A DNA stretch of 64,000 nucleotides from Vreelandella olivaria (GTDB lineage Bacteria > Pseudomonadota > Gammaproteobacteria > Pseudomonadales > Halomonadaceae): the NCBI GenBank assembly GCA_004295565.1, contig AP019416.1, positions 1,860,001-1,924,000 of the forward strand, read 5' to 3'. The notes beneath the pieces are model-generated. The model did no database searches. It saw only the letters and a list, made by a program, of their open reading frames with translations, and was not told the origin of the DNA. This document shows, piece by piece, positions 10,819-19,990 of this stretch. A program made the translations under genes and the position numbers. The first letter of the stretch is position 1, and every line of letters begins with the position of its first letter.

Positions 10819-10843
10819 TGGCTTCAGGAACAAGGATGACACG

Positions 10844-11585
10844 ATGTCTATGAATTCGACGCCTATCGATTCTTCGTCTACAAATACCCGGCAAGAAGCG
10901 GCGATTATGCTTGATTGCCAAGCGCTGACACGAACCTATAGTGAGGGGCCCCAGGATCTGACGGTGCTGGACAAGCTCAATTTGCAGGTGCGCGCCGGGG
11001 AGCGGGTGGCCATCGTGGGTAGCTCGGGCTCGGGTAAAACAACGCTGCTCAATTTGCTGGGGGGCTTGATCGCCCCAGTGAAGGCAGCGTCATAATCGCT
11101 GGTGAACCGCTGTCAGGGTTGAATGAGGCGGCACTAGGCAGCTTTCGCAACCGCTACATAGGATTTGTGTACCAGTTCCACCACTTGTTGGCGGAGTTCA
11201 CTGCGCTTGAGAACGCTGCGCTGCCGCTGATAATTCGCGGTCAGTCAAAAAAGACCGCTGAGAAGCGGGCTATGCAGATACTTGAGCGGGTAGGTATGCA
11301 GCCACGGGCGGATCATAAACCCGGTGAACTGTCCGGCGGGGAGCGCCAGCGGTGGCGATTGCCCGTGCGCTGGTCACCGATCCTAGTCTGGTACTCATGG
11401 ATGAGCCCACGGGCAATCTGGATCAAACCACGGCGGCGACTATTTTGGCACTCATGGATGAACTGGCCAAAGAGAGCGCCTGCGCCTTTGTGATTGTGAC
11501 CCATGACGTTAGTCTGGCGGCCCATCAAGACCGGGTGCTTAAGCTGGATGCGGGCAGGTTGGTAGAGCAGGCACCAGCGCTCTAA
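10844..11585 (+). CDS. lolD: lipoprotein-releasing ABC transporter ATPase LolD, two frame breaks
   Basis: LolD powers the Lol permease encoded just upstream. It shows Walker A ([16 protein letters not shown]), the Q-loop region with the LolD-typical [16 protein letters not shown], the signature LSGGERQR, Walker B ([12 protein letters not shown]) and the switch His in VTHD. A C is missing near 11082 and a G near 11350; corrected length is 247 residues. The start ATG at 10844 has AAGGA seven bases upstream and lies 26 bases past the permease stop, so the two are co-transcribed. Confidence 0.95.
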
Positions 11586-11601
11586 TCGTCGAACTCACTC
11601 A

Positions 11602-12153
11602 TTACTCATCAAATTCTGCTTCAATCTGTGCGCGCCGCTGCCGACGTTTAAGGCGGCGGCGTTTCCAGTTATGGGAGACGTGCCAGCGCCAGATCAAGCG
11701 AATGCCAATATTGACCACGATGGCTAAGACTACCGCGGTTACCAACGAGCCGACGACCAGTGCCGGCATAATGTCGTGCATCTGTTCGGCGATCCAGCGC
11801 GTCGAAATGCGTGACGGGGCTTCCCGCACGGGCGCGCCCAGAATAAAAGTACCTATCCGGTAGTTACCGTAAAAAAATAGCGGCATCGTTAATGGATTAG
11901 TAATCCATACCAGGCCCACCGAGAGAGCTAAGTTGCAACGTGTAATACGAGCGCCCAGGGCTGCGACCACCATCTGAAAAGGGATGGGTAGCATCGCGCA
12001 AAACACGCCCACGCTAAAGGCATTGGCAACGCTTCGGCGAGTTAAAAGCCACAAACCCGGATCTGCAATCAGCGGTGCCATAAAGCGAAGCGAGCGCTGC
12101 TTCCTGATGGTGTCGGGTTTGGGCATGTAGCGCTGCAGGAACCTGCGCGGCAT
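11602..12153 (-). CDS. DUF2062 membrane protein
   Basis: An intact 183-residue protein of the DUF2062 family, whose function is not established. It begins MPRRFLQRYMPKPDTIR, has hydrophobic segments at about residues 45-70 (ANAFSVGVFCAMLPIPFQMV), 80-100 (LALSVGLVWITNPLTMPLFF) and 130-155 (ALVVGSLVTAVVLAIVVNIG), and ends in a strongly basic tail (KRRRLKRRQRR). In related bacteria this family sits between lolD and comEC, as here. It is convergent with lolD and divergent from comEC. Confidence 0.9.
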   Translation of the reverse strand: MPRRFLQRYMPKPDTIRKQRSLRFMAPLIADPGLWLLTRRSVANAFSVGVFCAMLPIPFQMVVAALGARITRCNLALSVGLVWITNPLTMPLFFYGNYRIGTFILGAPVREAPSRISTRWIAEQMHDIMPALVVGSLVTAVVLAIVVNIGIRLIWRWHVSHNWKRRRLKRRQRRAQIEAEFDE

Positions 12154-12249
12154 GACGGATACTCTTACCTATCGATGTGGCCCATTATCCATATCGAGCT
12201 GCCTTTCGGCTATGCTAGGCCATCAATGAAGTTCGCCAGGGAGAGTTCT

Positions 12250-14527
12250 ATGCGGTTAGGGGTTGCCATGCCAGCGGCGCTTTTCGGCACTCGCCGGGGG
12301 CACTGTTGCCTGGTGCAGCCACACCGCATGGGTAACTCCCAACGCCTTTGGATGGGTATTGGTTGCTGCTTTGCTAGGCATGGGGTGGCGCCCGCGCATA
12401 GGCATATGGCTGCTAGTTGGTGCCTGGGTCTTCATTGGGGTACAAAAAGAGTGGGGGAGTCGTTTGCCTGCAGGGCTAGGCGGAGAAGATATTGCCGTGG
12501 AGGCCACCGTGTTGACTGCTCAGCCAGTGGGCAGTGCAACGCGCCTGCTGTTAAGCGTCGATAAGTGTCAAAGCGCTTTAATTATCAGGGGGCAACGGCC
12601 CAGCTGTTCGGCGCTCGGCAAGGTGCGCATAACCGCTTATAGCGATGCGCTATTTGAGCCCGGTGAGCAGTGGCAAATGACGCTTCGTTTGCGACCCCCA
12701 GCGGCTTTGCCAATCCTGATACCTTCAATTATGAGCAGTGGCTGTGGCGCGAAGGAATCCACGCTACCGGCTACCTGCGCCAGGAACCAGCGCCCGTTAG
12801 GCTCTCTCCCGCAGGCCCCACGCTGCGCCAGCTGGCGCTGGGTTTTTTAGCCCGCCAACCCCTTGGTGAGCAAACCAAGCGCTGGTTGGCAGCGCTGACA
12901 TTAGGCGATAGTGAACAGTTAACCCAAGATGACTGGTCGCTGCTGAACGCCACCGGTACCACGCATCTGGTGGTGATTTCAGGCTTGCATGTCGGGCTGG
13001 TGGCGTCATTTGTGCTAATGCTGGCCAAATTAGGCGCGCGTTTTACCACGCCCACCCACTGGCGCATGCGCACCTGGCCTTGGTGGTTGGCAGCGCTAGC
13101 CTGTGTGGGTTACGCCACCCTTGCCGGGATGGCGCCGCCGGCCATGCGGGCGATGGTGATGACACTGGTCGGGCTGTGGGTGCTGAGTGGTCGGCATGCG
13201 CCGGGGCCTTGGCAAGGCTGGTGGCTGGCACTTGCGCTGGTACTGCTATTCGATCCATTGGCGCTGTGGCGTCCTGGAATGTGGCTATCGTTTATCGCCG
13301 TAGCGTGGTTGATTATTATTTGGCAGGGGCGGAGCCGCCCCAGGGTATCAAGGGCTGGTGCTGGGCGCTGGTGAGATCGCAACTGCTGCTAGCGCCGTTA
13401 ATGGCCGCTGCGGTATTGGTGGCCTTTGGGCGGGTGGCGCCCGCCGCGCCATTGATCAATTTAGTTGCCGTGCCTTGGGTGAGTTCGGTGATGGTACCCA
13501 CGGCGCTGCTGGGGTGGTTGCTGTCACCCATCCCCTTAGCGGGAGAGGCGGTATGGTGGCTGTTTGAGCAGGCGCTGAGCGTGTTCAACCTGTTGCTGAC
13601 CCTTGCTGTGCAGCACTGGCCCTTGTGGGAGCCTGACCGGCCATTAGCCTACCCGCTCGCCTTGGCGTTGCTGCTGCTGTCATTATGCTGGGGCTACCTG
13701 CCGTGCCGCCGGGTTTACGGCTGACAGCTACTGCGCTGGTGGTGGCGCTGCCGTGGTGGCCGCTTTCGTCATCGCTGCCTCCCCATACGCTCAGCGTCAG
13801 CGTGCATGACGTGGGGCAGGGGCAATTGATCGAGCTGCGTAGCGCGCACTATCGCCTTCTTTATGACACCGGGCCGCGCTTTCGCAGCGGTTTTATGCCC
13901 TGGAGGCGCTTTGGTCGCCGGGGCAGATGTTTGATCAAGTCATTGTTAGCCACGCTGATAATGATCACGCCGGCGGTATTGGTGCGTTGCTAGCCGATCA
14001 TCAGGTCAAGCAGTGGCTGGCGCCTGCGGGTGAAGCACTGCCAGTTCCGAGCAGTGACTGCCAACGTGGCCAACACTGGGAGCGTGACGGCGTCAGCTAC
14101 CGTATTCTCTGGCCCCCCGCAGGGAAATAACGACTTGTCTGCTAACGATCGCTCCTGCGTTCTTGAGGTGAGCGTTGGTGAGCAGCGACTGCTGATTACG
14201 GGGGATGTGGGCACCGAGGTGGAGCGGCGCTTTCTGCGTGAGGTAGACCTGCCCGTTAGTGTTTTTGGTGGCAGGGCACCATGGCAGTGGTACCAGTTCG
14301 GGCATCCAGTTTGTGCGCCATGCCTCACCTGAGCATGTGGTGTTCAGCGCGGGACGCAGCAACCCTTTCACCATCCGGTCGACTCGGTGGTGCGCCGCTT
14401 TCGTCAGCAGGGAAGCTGTCTATGGAGCACGGCCCATGACGGAGCGCTGCGTTTTCGGCTAAACGCGGCCCAACCTATTCATATTGAAACGATGCGACCA
14501 GTGCCAGGACGACGCAACCAGTGTTGA
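12250..14527 (+). CDS. comEC: DNA uptake channel ComEC/Rec2, multiple frame breaks
   Basis: ComEC forms the inner-membrane channel for single-stranded DNA during natural transformation. The order is: N-terminal membrane segments and OB-like domain, the competence domain with TGTTHLVVISGLHVGLVASF and GMAPPAMRAMVM, then the metallo-beta-lactamase-like domain with VHDVGQGQ, VSHADNDHAGGIGALL, LLITGDVGTEVE and LVAGHHGSGTSS. At least six frame changes occur (near 12285, 12710, 13360, 13715, 13915, 14130, 14260). The corrected protein is about 760 residues, the usual size. The start ATG at 12250 has GGGAGAG upstream. Presence suggests capacity for DNA uptake, supported by the nearby pilZ, but no other competence gene is in the window. 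Confidence 0.9.
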
Positions 14528-14599
14528 AGCGCGTCGCCATCAGGTAGAATTCCCGCATTGCATACTTATAGGCCCTTGGGTCTTCGGCCAGGAGCGCGT

Positions 14600-16333
14600 G
14601 TGACTGATTCAGGTTGGGTTATCTATAAACGGTTGTTGGGCTATGTGAAGCCGCATTGGCGTGCTTTTGCGCTGGCAGTGGTGGGGTTTGTGGTTTACGC
14701 CGCGTCGAGTACCGCGTTGGCAGAAATGATGAAGCGTCTAATTGATGGCATTCAGAACCCGGATGCCGCTTTTCGGTTCTTTCTACCGCTGTTTGTGATT
14801 ATTATGTTTTCTGCCCGGGGGTAGGTACTTTTTTAAGCACCTACTTCATGGCCTATGTTGGCCGTTATGTGATCCATACACTGCGCTGTGATGTGTTTGC
14901 TCATCTACTCCATCTGCCTGGCTGGTTTTTTGACCACCACTCCAGCGGTCAACTGGTATCGCGGGTTACCTACCACGTTGAGCAAGTGGCGGGGCGGCCA
15001 CCAAGGCGGTGACGATTATTCTCCGTGAAGGCCTGTTCGTGGTTGGTCTGGTGCTCTATCTGCTGTGGACTAACTGGATGCTAACGCTGCTGTTTTTGGG
15101 CGTGACGCCGATCATTGCCGTGGTGGTTAGCTACGTCAGTAAGCGCTTTAGGCGCATCTCGAAACGCATTCAGCACTCCATGGGCGATGTTACCCATATT
15201 GCTTCAGAAGCGCTGTCAGGCTACCGGGTAGTACGCACCCACGGCGCGGAGGCGTATGAAAAGCAGCGCTTTGAGCGGGTCAGTGAAGAGAACCGTCGCC
15301 AAAGCATGAAAGAGGCCATGACCCGTGCAGTCAGCTCTCCGGTTATTTTGATGCTGGTGGCTATCTCCATGGCCATACTGGTGTGGCTGGCCATGGCGCC
15401 CTCGTTGATGGCCAACATGACCCCGGGGAGTTCGTTGCCTTTATTACCGCCGCGGCGCTAATGATTAAGCCAGTGCGGCAATTAACCGAGATTAACGGTG
15501 AAATTCAGAAAGGCTTGGCGGCGGCATCAGAACTTTTCGGCTTGCTGGATATGACACCCGAACAGGATAGTGGTAAGCAAATTGCCAGCCGTTTAAAGGG
15601 CGATGTGGTGATTGATCATGTCAGCTTCCGTTACGCTGATGATCAGCCCGAAGTCCTGCACGATATCAATCTGCGCGTCGCGCCGGGCGAGCTGGTGGCC
15701 ATCGTCGGGCGTTCGGGAAGTGGCAAGTCCACCCTGGTTAGCCTGCTGCCACGTTTCTATCGGCCCAGCCAAGGCAGTATCCGTATTGATGGCATTAATG
15801 TCGATGAGTACGCACTGGGCCCGCTGCGCCAACAGATTGCGCTGGTATCCCAGCAGGTGACGCTATTTAACGCTTCCATTGCCGATAATATTGCCTACGG
15901 CGTGGCCAACCCTGATCCCCAGGCGATTCAAGCGGCTGCTGAAGCCGCCTACGCCCATGAGTTCATTGATAAGCTTCCCAATGGTTACGCCACCACCGTG
16001 GGTGAAAACGGCGTGATGCTCTCCGGGGGCCAGCGTCAGCGGCTGGCGATTGCCCGGGCGATCTTCAAGGATGCGCCGCTGCTGGTGCTGGATGAGGCGA
16101 CTTCAGCGTTGGATACTGAGTCTGAGCGCTATATTCAAAAAAGCCCTGGAGCGGGTCTGTGAAGGGCGGACTACCCTGGTCATCGCCCACCGTCTTTCTA
16201 CCATTGAGCGGGCCGATCGAATCGTGGTGATGGATCAGGGCGGATTATCGAAGAGGGGACGCATCAGGCGCTGCTGGAAGCCGATGGTGCCTACGCGGCG
16301 CTGCATCAGCTACAGTTTCAAGAAGTGCCATGA
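14600..16333 (+). CDS. msbA: lipid A export ATP-binding/permease MsbA, about five frame breaks
   Basis: MsbA flips the lipid A core across the inner membrane. The N-terminal membrane domain starts [20 protein letters not shown]; the ATPase domain has Walker [18 protein letters not shown], signature [15 protein letters not shown], Walker [13 protein letters not shown] and the switch IAHRLSTIE. Frame changes lie near 14818 (G run), 14992, 15427, 16140 (A run) and 16243. I chose the GTG at 14600 (VTDSGWV) because it has AGGAG just upstream; the exact start is uncertain. The stop overlaps the lpxK start (ATGA), so the two are translationally coupled. About 580 residues when corrected. Confidence 0.93.
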
Positions 16334-17341
16334 GAACGCTGCCAGAGCGTTGGCTACAAGGCGCGTACCAGGGCAGTCGCTGGCTATCGCCGCTGAGGCC
16401 GTTAGGGGCGTTGTATCAGTGGGCCATGGCACGGCGGGAGCAAGCCTACCGGAGTGGCAGCAAAGCTACCTGGAAGGCGCCGGTGCCGGTGATTGTAGTG
16501 GGCAATATCACCTTAGGGGGAACGGGTAAATCGCCGCTGGTGGCGTGGCTGGCTAGCTGGCTGGTGGCTCAGGGCTGGTCGCCAGGTATCGTAAGCCGCG
16601 GCTATGGAGGAAAAGCGCCGCGTTACCCGCTGCTGGTCACCGCCGCCACTAACGTGGCTGAAAGCGGCGATGAGCCGTTGATGCTGGCACAGCAGACGGG
16701 GCTGCCGGTGGTAGCGGATCCCCAACGCGTGCGGGGGCTCAGGCACTGGTAGAGAAGGGCTGCGATATTATCCTTAGCGACGACGGTTTGCAGCATCTGG
16801 CGCTGGCCCGGGATATTGAGCTGGTGGTTGTTGATGGCGCCCGTGGGTTAGGTAACGGGCGCTGCCTGCCTCGGGCCGCTGCGCGAGTCACCCACTCGAT
16901 TACAGCGGGTTGATGCGGTGATCGTCAACGGTGACTTTCAGCCGCCGCTGCCGGTTGATTCGACGCTTATGCCGGCAGTCACCACTATGCAGTTAGCACC
17001 GCTAGGCTGGCGCCGCCTGGCAGACGGTGAACGCTTTCCTCTCTTGCCACTGCCGTTTACGCTGCCGGTGTACGCAGTGGCAGGTATCGGGCACCCCAGC
17101 GCTTTTTTCAGACACTTTCCGCCTTGGGGGTCGAGGGTGAGTGGCATCCGTTAGCCGATCACCAGCAGTTTAGTGCAGACGCGCTAAGCTTTGCAGAGTC
17201 GCGCCCAGTGATTATGACCGCCAAAGATGCCGTTAAGTGTTACACCCTGGCGCCGCCCAATAGCTGGGTATTAGACGTGGAAGCCACTCTTCCACCCGAA
17301 TTTGAACACTGGCTGGCAGCGCGGCTGTCGGCACTTTCCTA
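16330..17341 (+). CDS. lpxK: tetraacyldisaccharide 4'-kinase LpxK, several frame breaks
   Basis: LpxK phosphorylates the lipid A disaccharide at the 4' position on the inner face of the inner membrane. The start [14 protein letters not shown], the P-loop [21 protein letters not shown] and the following [15 protein letters not shown] and [30 protein letters not shown] are typical. Single bases are missing near 16738, with a further change near 16868 and near 17105. Corrected length is about 336 residues. It overlaps msbA by four bases, and the Trm112 and kdsB genes follow closely, forming a lipid A/KDO operon. Confidence 0.93.
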
Positions 17342-17355
17342 AAGGAGATACGCGC

Positions 17356-17589
17356 ATGGATAAGGAACTGCTGGCGATGCTGGTCTGCCCGTTATGTAAC
17401 GGCAAGCTGAAGTATGATCGCGAAGCTCAAGAGCTGCGCTGCCACTACGATGGTTTGGCCTATCCGATCCAGGAGGGTATTCCGGTGATGTTGCCTGAAG
17501 AGGCTCGCGCCATGGATGCCGATGAAAAGCTGCCGAATTCTCCTGGCCGCACGCCAGGAAGCTCTCCAGGACATTCAGGAGGCGCTTAA
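17356..17589 (+). CDS. Trm112/YcaR family small protein
   Basis: A 77-residue zinc-ribbon-like protein: [20 protein letters not shown] carries the CPLC pair, and the family motif [18 protein letters not shown] follows. E. coli YcaR, at the same place between lpxK and kdsB, is about 60 residues. Here a Gly/Pro/Ser-rich tail ([17 protein letters not shown]) is added; its TAA overlaps the kdsB ATG. A different frame of the tail reads [17 protein letters not shown], so a missed base cannot be excluded. Trm112 proteins in other groups activate methyltransferases; the bacterial role is not settled. The start has AAGGAG nearby. Confidence 0.88.
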   Translation: MDKELLAMLVCPLCNGKLKYDREAQELRCHYDGLAYPIQEGIPVMLPEEARAMDADEKLPNSPGRTPGSSPGHSGGA

Positions 17590-18362
17590 TGGCTTTTCCC
17601 GACTTTACGGTTGTGGTGCCCGCACGCTACGGCTCCACCCGGTTACCCGGCAAGCCGCTGCTTGAAATTGCCGGGGAGCCAATGGTTGCTCACGTATGGC
17701 GGCGGGCTTGCCAAAGCCACGCCAGCCGAGTCGTCGTCGCGACGGACGATAGCCGCATTCGTGATGCCATGCTGCCTTACGGCGCCGAGGTGATTATGAC
17801 CCGCGACGATCATCCCTCGGGCACCGACCGTTTAGCCGAGGTGGCTGATACGTTGGCGTTGGCGGAAGATGCGCTGCTGGTGAATGTGCAGGGCGACGAG
17901 CCTTTGATTCCCCCCGCGCTGATCGACCAGGTGGCGCTGCGCTTGGCCGGCGACCCCGAGGCGTCCATCGCCACGCTCGCGGAGCCTATCAACGACGTGG
18001 ACACGCTGTTTAATCCCAACGTGGTCAAGGTAGTGCGCACACTGCAAGGCCGCGCGCTCTACTTCTCACGGGCGCCGATCCCCTGGGATCGTGAGCAGTT
18101 CACAACACCACCGACCCTGCTGGCAACCGATGCCTGGCTGCGCCATATCGGTCTGTATGCCTACCGCGCCGGTTTTCTAGCCGCCTACCGCGATTGGCCC
18201 GCCTCAAGCCTTGAGCAGCTCGAACAGCTCGAGCAGTTGCGTGCGCTGCAGAATGGCCACGTTATCCAAGTGGCATTGGCCTGCGAAGTAAACCCTGCCG
18301 GTGTCGATACCGCTGAGGATCTAGCGCGGATTCGGGCGCTGCTGACACAGAGCGGGGTCTGA
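17589..18362 (+). CDS. kdsB: 3-deoxy-manno-octulosonate cytidylyltransferase KdsB
   Basis: KdsB activates KDO as CMP-KDO for the inner core of lipopolysaccharide. The 257-residue protein is intact. It starts [20 protein letters not shown], the nucleotide-binding loop with the conserved Arg and Lys, and continues with [22 protein letters not shown] and [12 protein letters not shown], all family hallmarks. The ATG overlaps the upstream TAA (TAATG), which indicates coupled translation after lpxK and the Trm112 gene. Confidence 0.97.
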   Translation: MAFPDFTVVVPARYGSTRLPGKPLLEIAGEPMVAHVWRRACQSHASRVVVATDDSRIRDAMLPYGAEVIMTRDDHPSGTDRLAEVADTLALAEDALLVNVQGDEPLIPPALIDQVALRLAGDPEASIATLAEPINDVDTLFNPNVVKVVRTLQGRALYFSRAPIPWDREQFTTPPTLLATDAWLRHIGLYAYRAGFLAAYRDWPASSLEQLEQLEQLRALQNGHVIQVALACEVNPAGVDTAEDLARIRALLTQSGV

Positions 18363-18397
18363 CGCTGCTTGAGCAGCTCAGCTTTTAAGGAGCGATC

Positions 18398-18860
18398 GTG
18401 AAAGTACTATTTGTATGTTTAGGCAATATTTGCCGCTCACCCACCGCCGAAGGTGTTTTCGGCGTGCTCTTGAGCGAGCAGGGTTGGCCGATGTGGTCGA
18501 AATAGACTCCTGCGGCGTTGGCAGTTGGCATGTCGGCAAAGCGCCAGACGCCCGCGCCCAGCAGGCAGCGCTACTGCGCGGTATCGATATAAGCGACCTG
18601 CGTGCCCGCCAGCTAAGCGAGCACGATTTTACCCAATTCGACTACGTGCTCGGCATGGATCAGGACAATTTACGCGCCATGCGTGAGCTGAAACCTGCCA
18701 ATAGCCAGGCGCATGTTGGGCTGTTTTAGATTTTGCTGGTACCCCCGGTGCTGAAGTCCCAGACCCCTATTTTGGCGGTGATGAGGGATTTGAGCAGGCT
18801 CTCGATATGATTGAAGCTGCCTCAGAAGGGCTGATTCGACACCTTAAGCGAGAGCTGTAA
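18398..18860 (+). CDS. low-molecular-weight protein tyrosine phosphatase, two frame breaks
   Basis: The P-loop [15 protein letters not shown] near the N-terminus fits the C(X)5R(S/T) signature of this phosphatase family; DPYFGG near the C-terminus supplies the general acid Asp (DP). GTG at 18398 is the start, with AAGGAG six bases upstream. One base is missing near 18455 and a T near 18725; corrected length is 154 residues. In related bacteria this gene sits between kdsB and murB, as here. Cellular substrates cannot be told; no tyrosine-kinase capsule gene is next to it. Confidence 0.9.
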
Positions 18861-18885
18861 TGGGGCTAAGGGTGTGGCTGCACAG

Positions 18886-19910
18886 ATGAAGATTCTCAGC
18901 AATGTGGATTTGTCCGCCGCTAATACGCTTAGGCTCCCCTGCCAGGCAGAGCGCTTCGCGGCGCCAACGACATTAACAGCACTACGCCAAACGCTAGCCG
19001 AGGCACGCCGAGAGGAGTGGCCCGTCACGTTGCTAGGGGCGGCAGCAATGTTCTGCTTCCTGAAGCACTACCCGGTTTGGTGGTGCGGCCTGATTTGCAA
19101 CAGTACTGGCTCAATCAGCGGCAAGGGCATGTGCTTGCTTATGTCGGGGCGGGGGTTAATTGGCATACCCTGGTGATGGAGACTGCCGCACGCGGCCTGT
19201 GGGGCATTGAAAATCTAGCGCTCATCCCCGGCAGTTGTGGTGCTGCACCGGTGCAGAACATTGGTGCCTACGGCGTTGAACTGGCCGATACGCTGCAGGC
19301 GGTGCAGGTCATGGAGCTAGCCACCGGGCAGGTGAAGTGGTTAGACACCCAGCAGTGCGCTTTTGGTTACCGTGAGAGCATTTTTAAAGGTGCATTGGCA
19401 GGTCGTGTTGTGATCACCCAACTGGTGTTGCGCTTGTCACGCACGCCAGCACCCCGGCTTGGCTATGGTGACCTTGCCATACGATTAGCCGGTTCTTCCA
19501 CATCCACACCTTCGCCCACGCCGCTCGCGGTCGCCGAAACGGTATGTGCCATTAGGCGCGAGAAGTTGCCTGACCCCCATAAGCTTGCCAATGCGGGGAG
19601 CTTCTTCAAAAACCCCTTGGTGCCTGATGCGCAGGCAGCGCAGTTGTTGCAGCAGTATCCCGCTATGCCCCATTTCCCCCCAGGAGGGCAAACAAAGCTG
19701 GCGGCGGGCTGGTTAATTGATCAGTGTGGTTTGAAAGGGATGCGCGATGGCGCCTTTGGTGTGCACCAGCATCAAGCGTTGGTGTTGGTGCACTTTGGCG
19801 GTGGCAACCGTCAGGGCTTAATGAAAACAGCCGACTATATCGCTGATCAGGTCGAGACCCGTTTTGGGATGCGGTTAGAGCCCGAGCCACGGCTGATTAA
19901 CCCTCATTAG
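18886..19910 (+). CDS. murB: UDP-N-acetylmuramate dehydrogenase MurB, one frame break
   Basis: MurB reduces enolpyruvyl-UDP-GlcNAc to UDP-MurNAc using FAD and NADPH in peptidoglycan synthesis. Motifs: TLLGGGSNVLLPE (FAD site, restored across a missing G near 19038), GIENLALIPGSCGAAPVQNIGAYGVEL with the substrate loop, FGYRESIFK with the catalytic region, and LANAGSFFKNPLV with the proton-donor Ser. This matches the longer E. coli type I MurB; corrected length is about 341 residues. ATG 18886 is preferred over an upstream in-frame GTG because it matches family starts (LSNVDLSAANTLRLPC). Confidence 0.95.
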
Positions 19911-19940
19911 TTAACCTTCAGTCGACGATGCCTATAACGT

Positions 19941-19968
19941 AAAAATCCCCGCCGGAGCGGGGATTTTT
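19941..19968 (+). terminator. bidirectional terminator between murB and rne
   Basis: AAAAATCCCCGC pairs with GCGGGGATTTTT around the four-base loop CGGA, a strong GC stem flanked by A and T runs. It serves murB on the + strand and rne on the - strand. Confidence 0.9.
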
Positions 19969-19990
19969 GTTACTACAACACGCGGCCGAT

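Noticed and set aside
18213-18239. Triple 9-bp Glu-Gln-Leu repeat in kdsB
   Set aside because: KdsB homologues have a similar LEQLE...LEQLR segment, so this is family sequence and not a new expansion.
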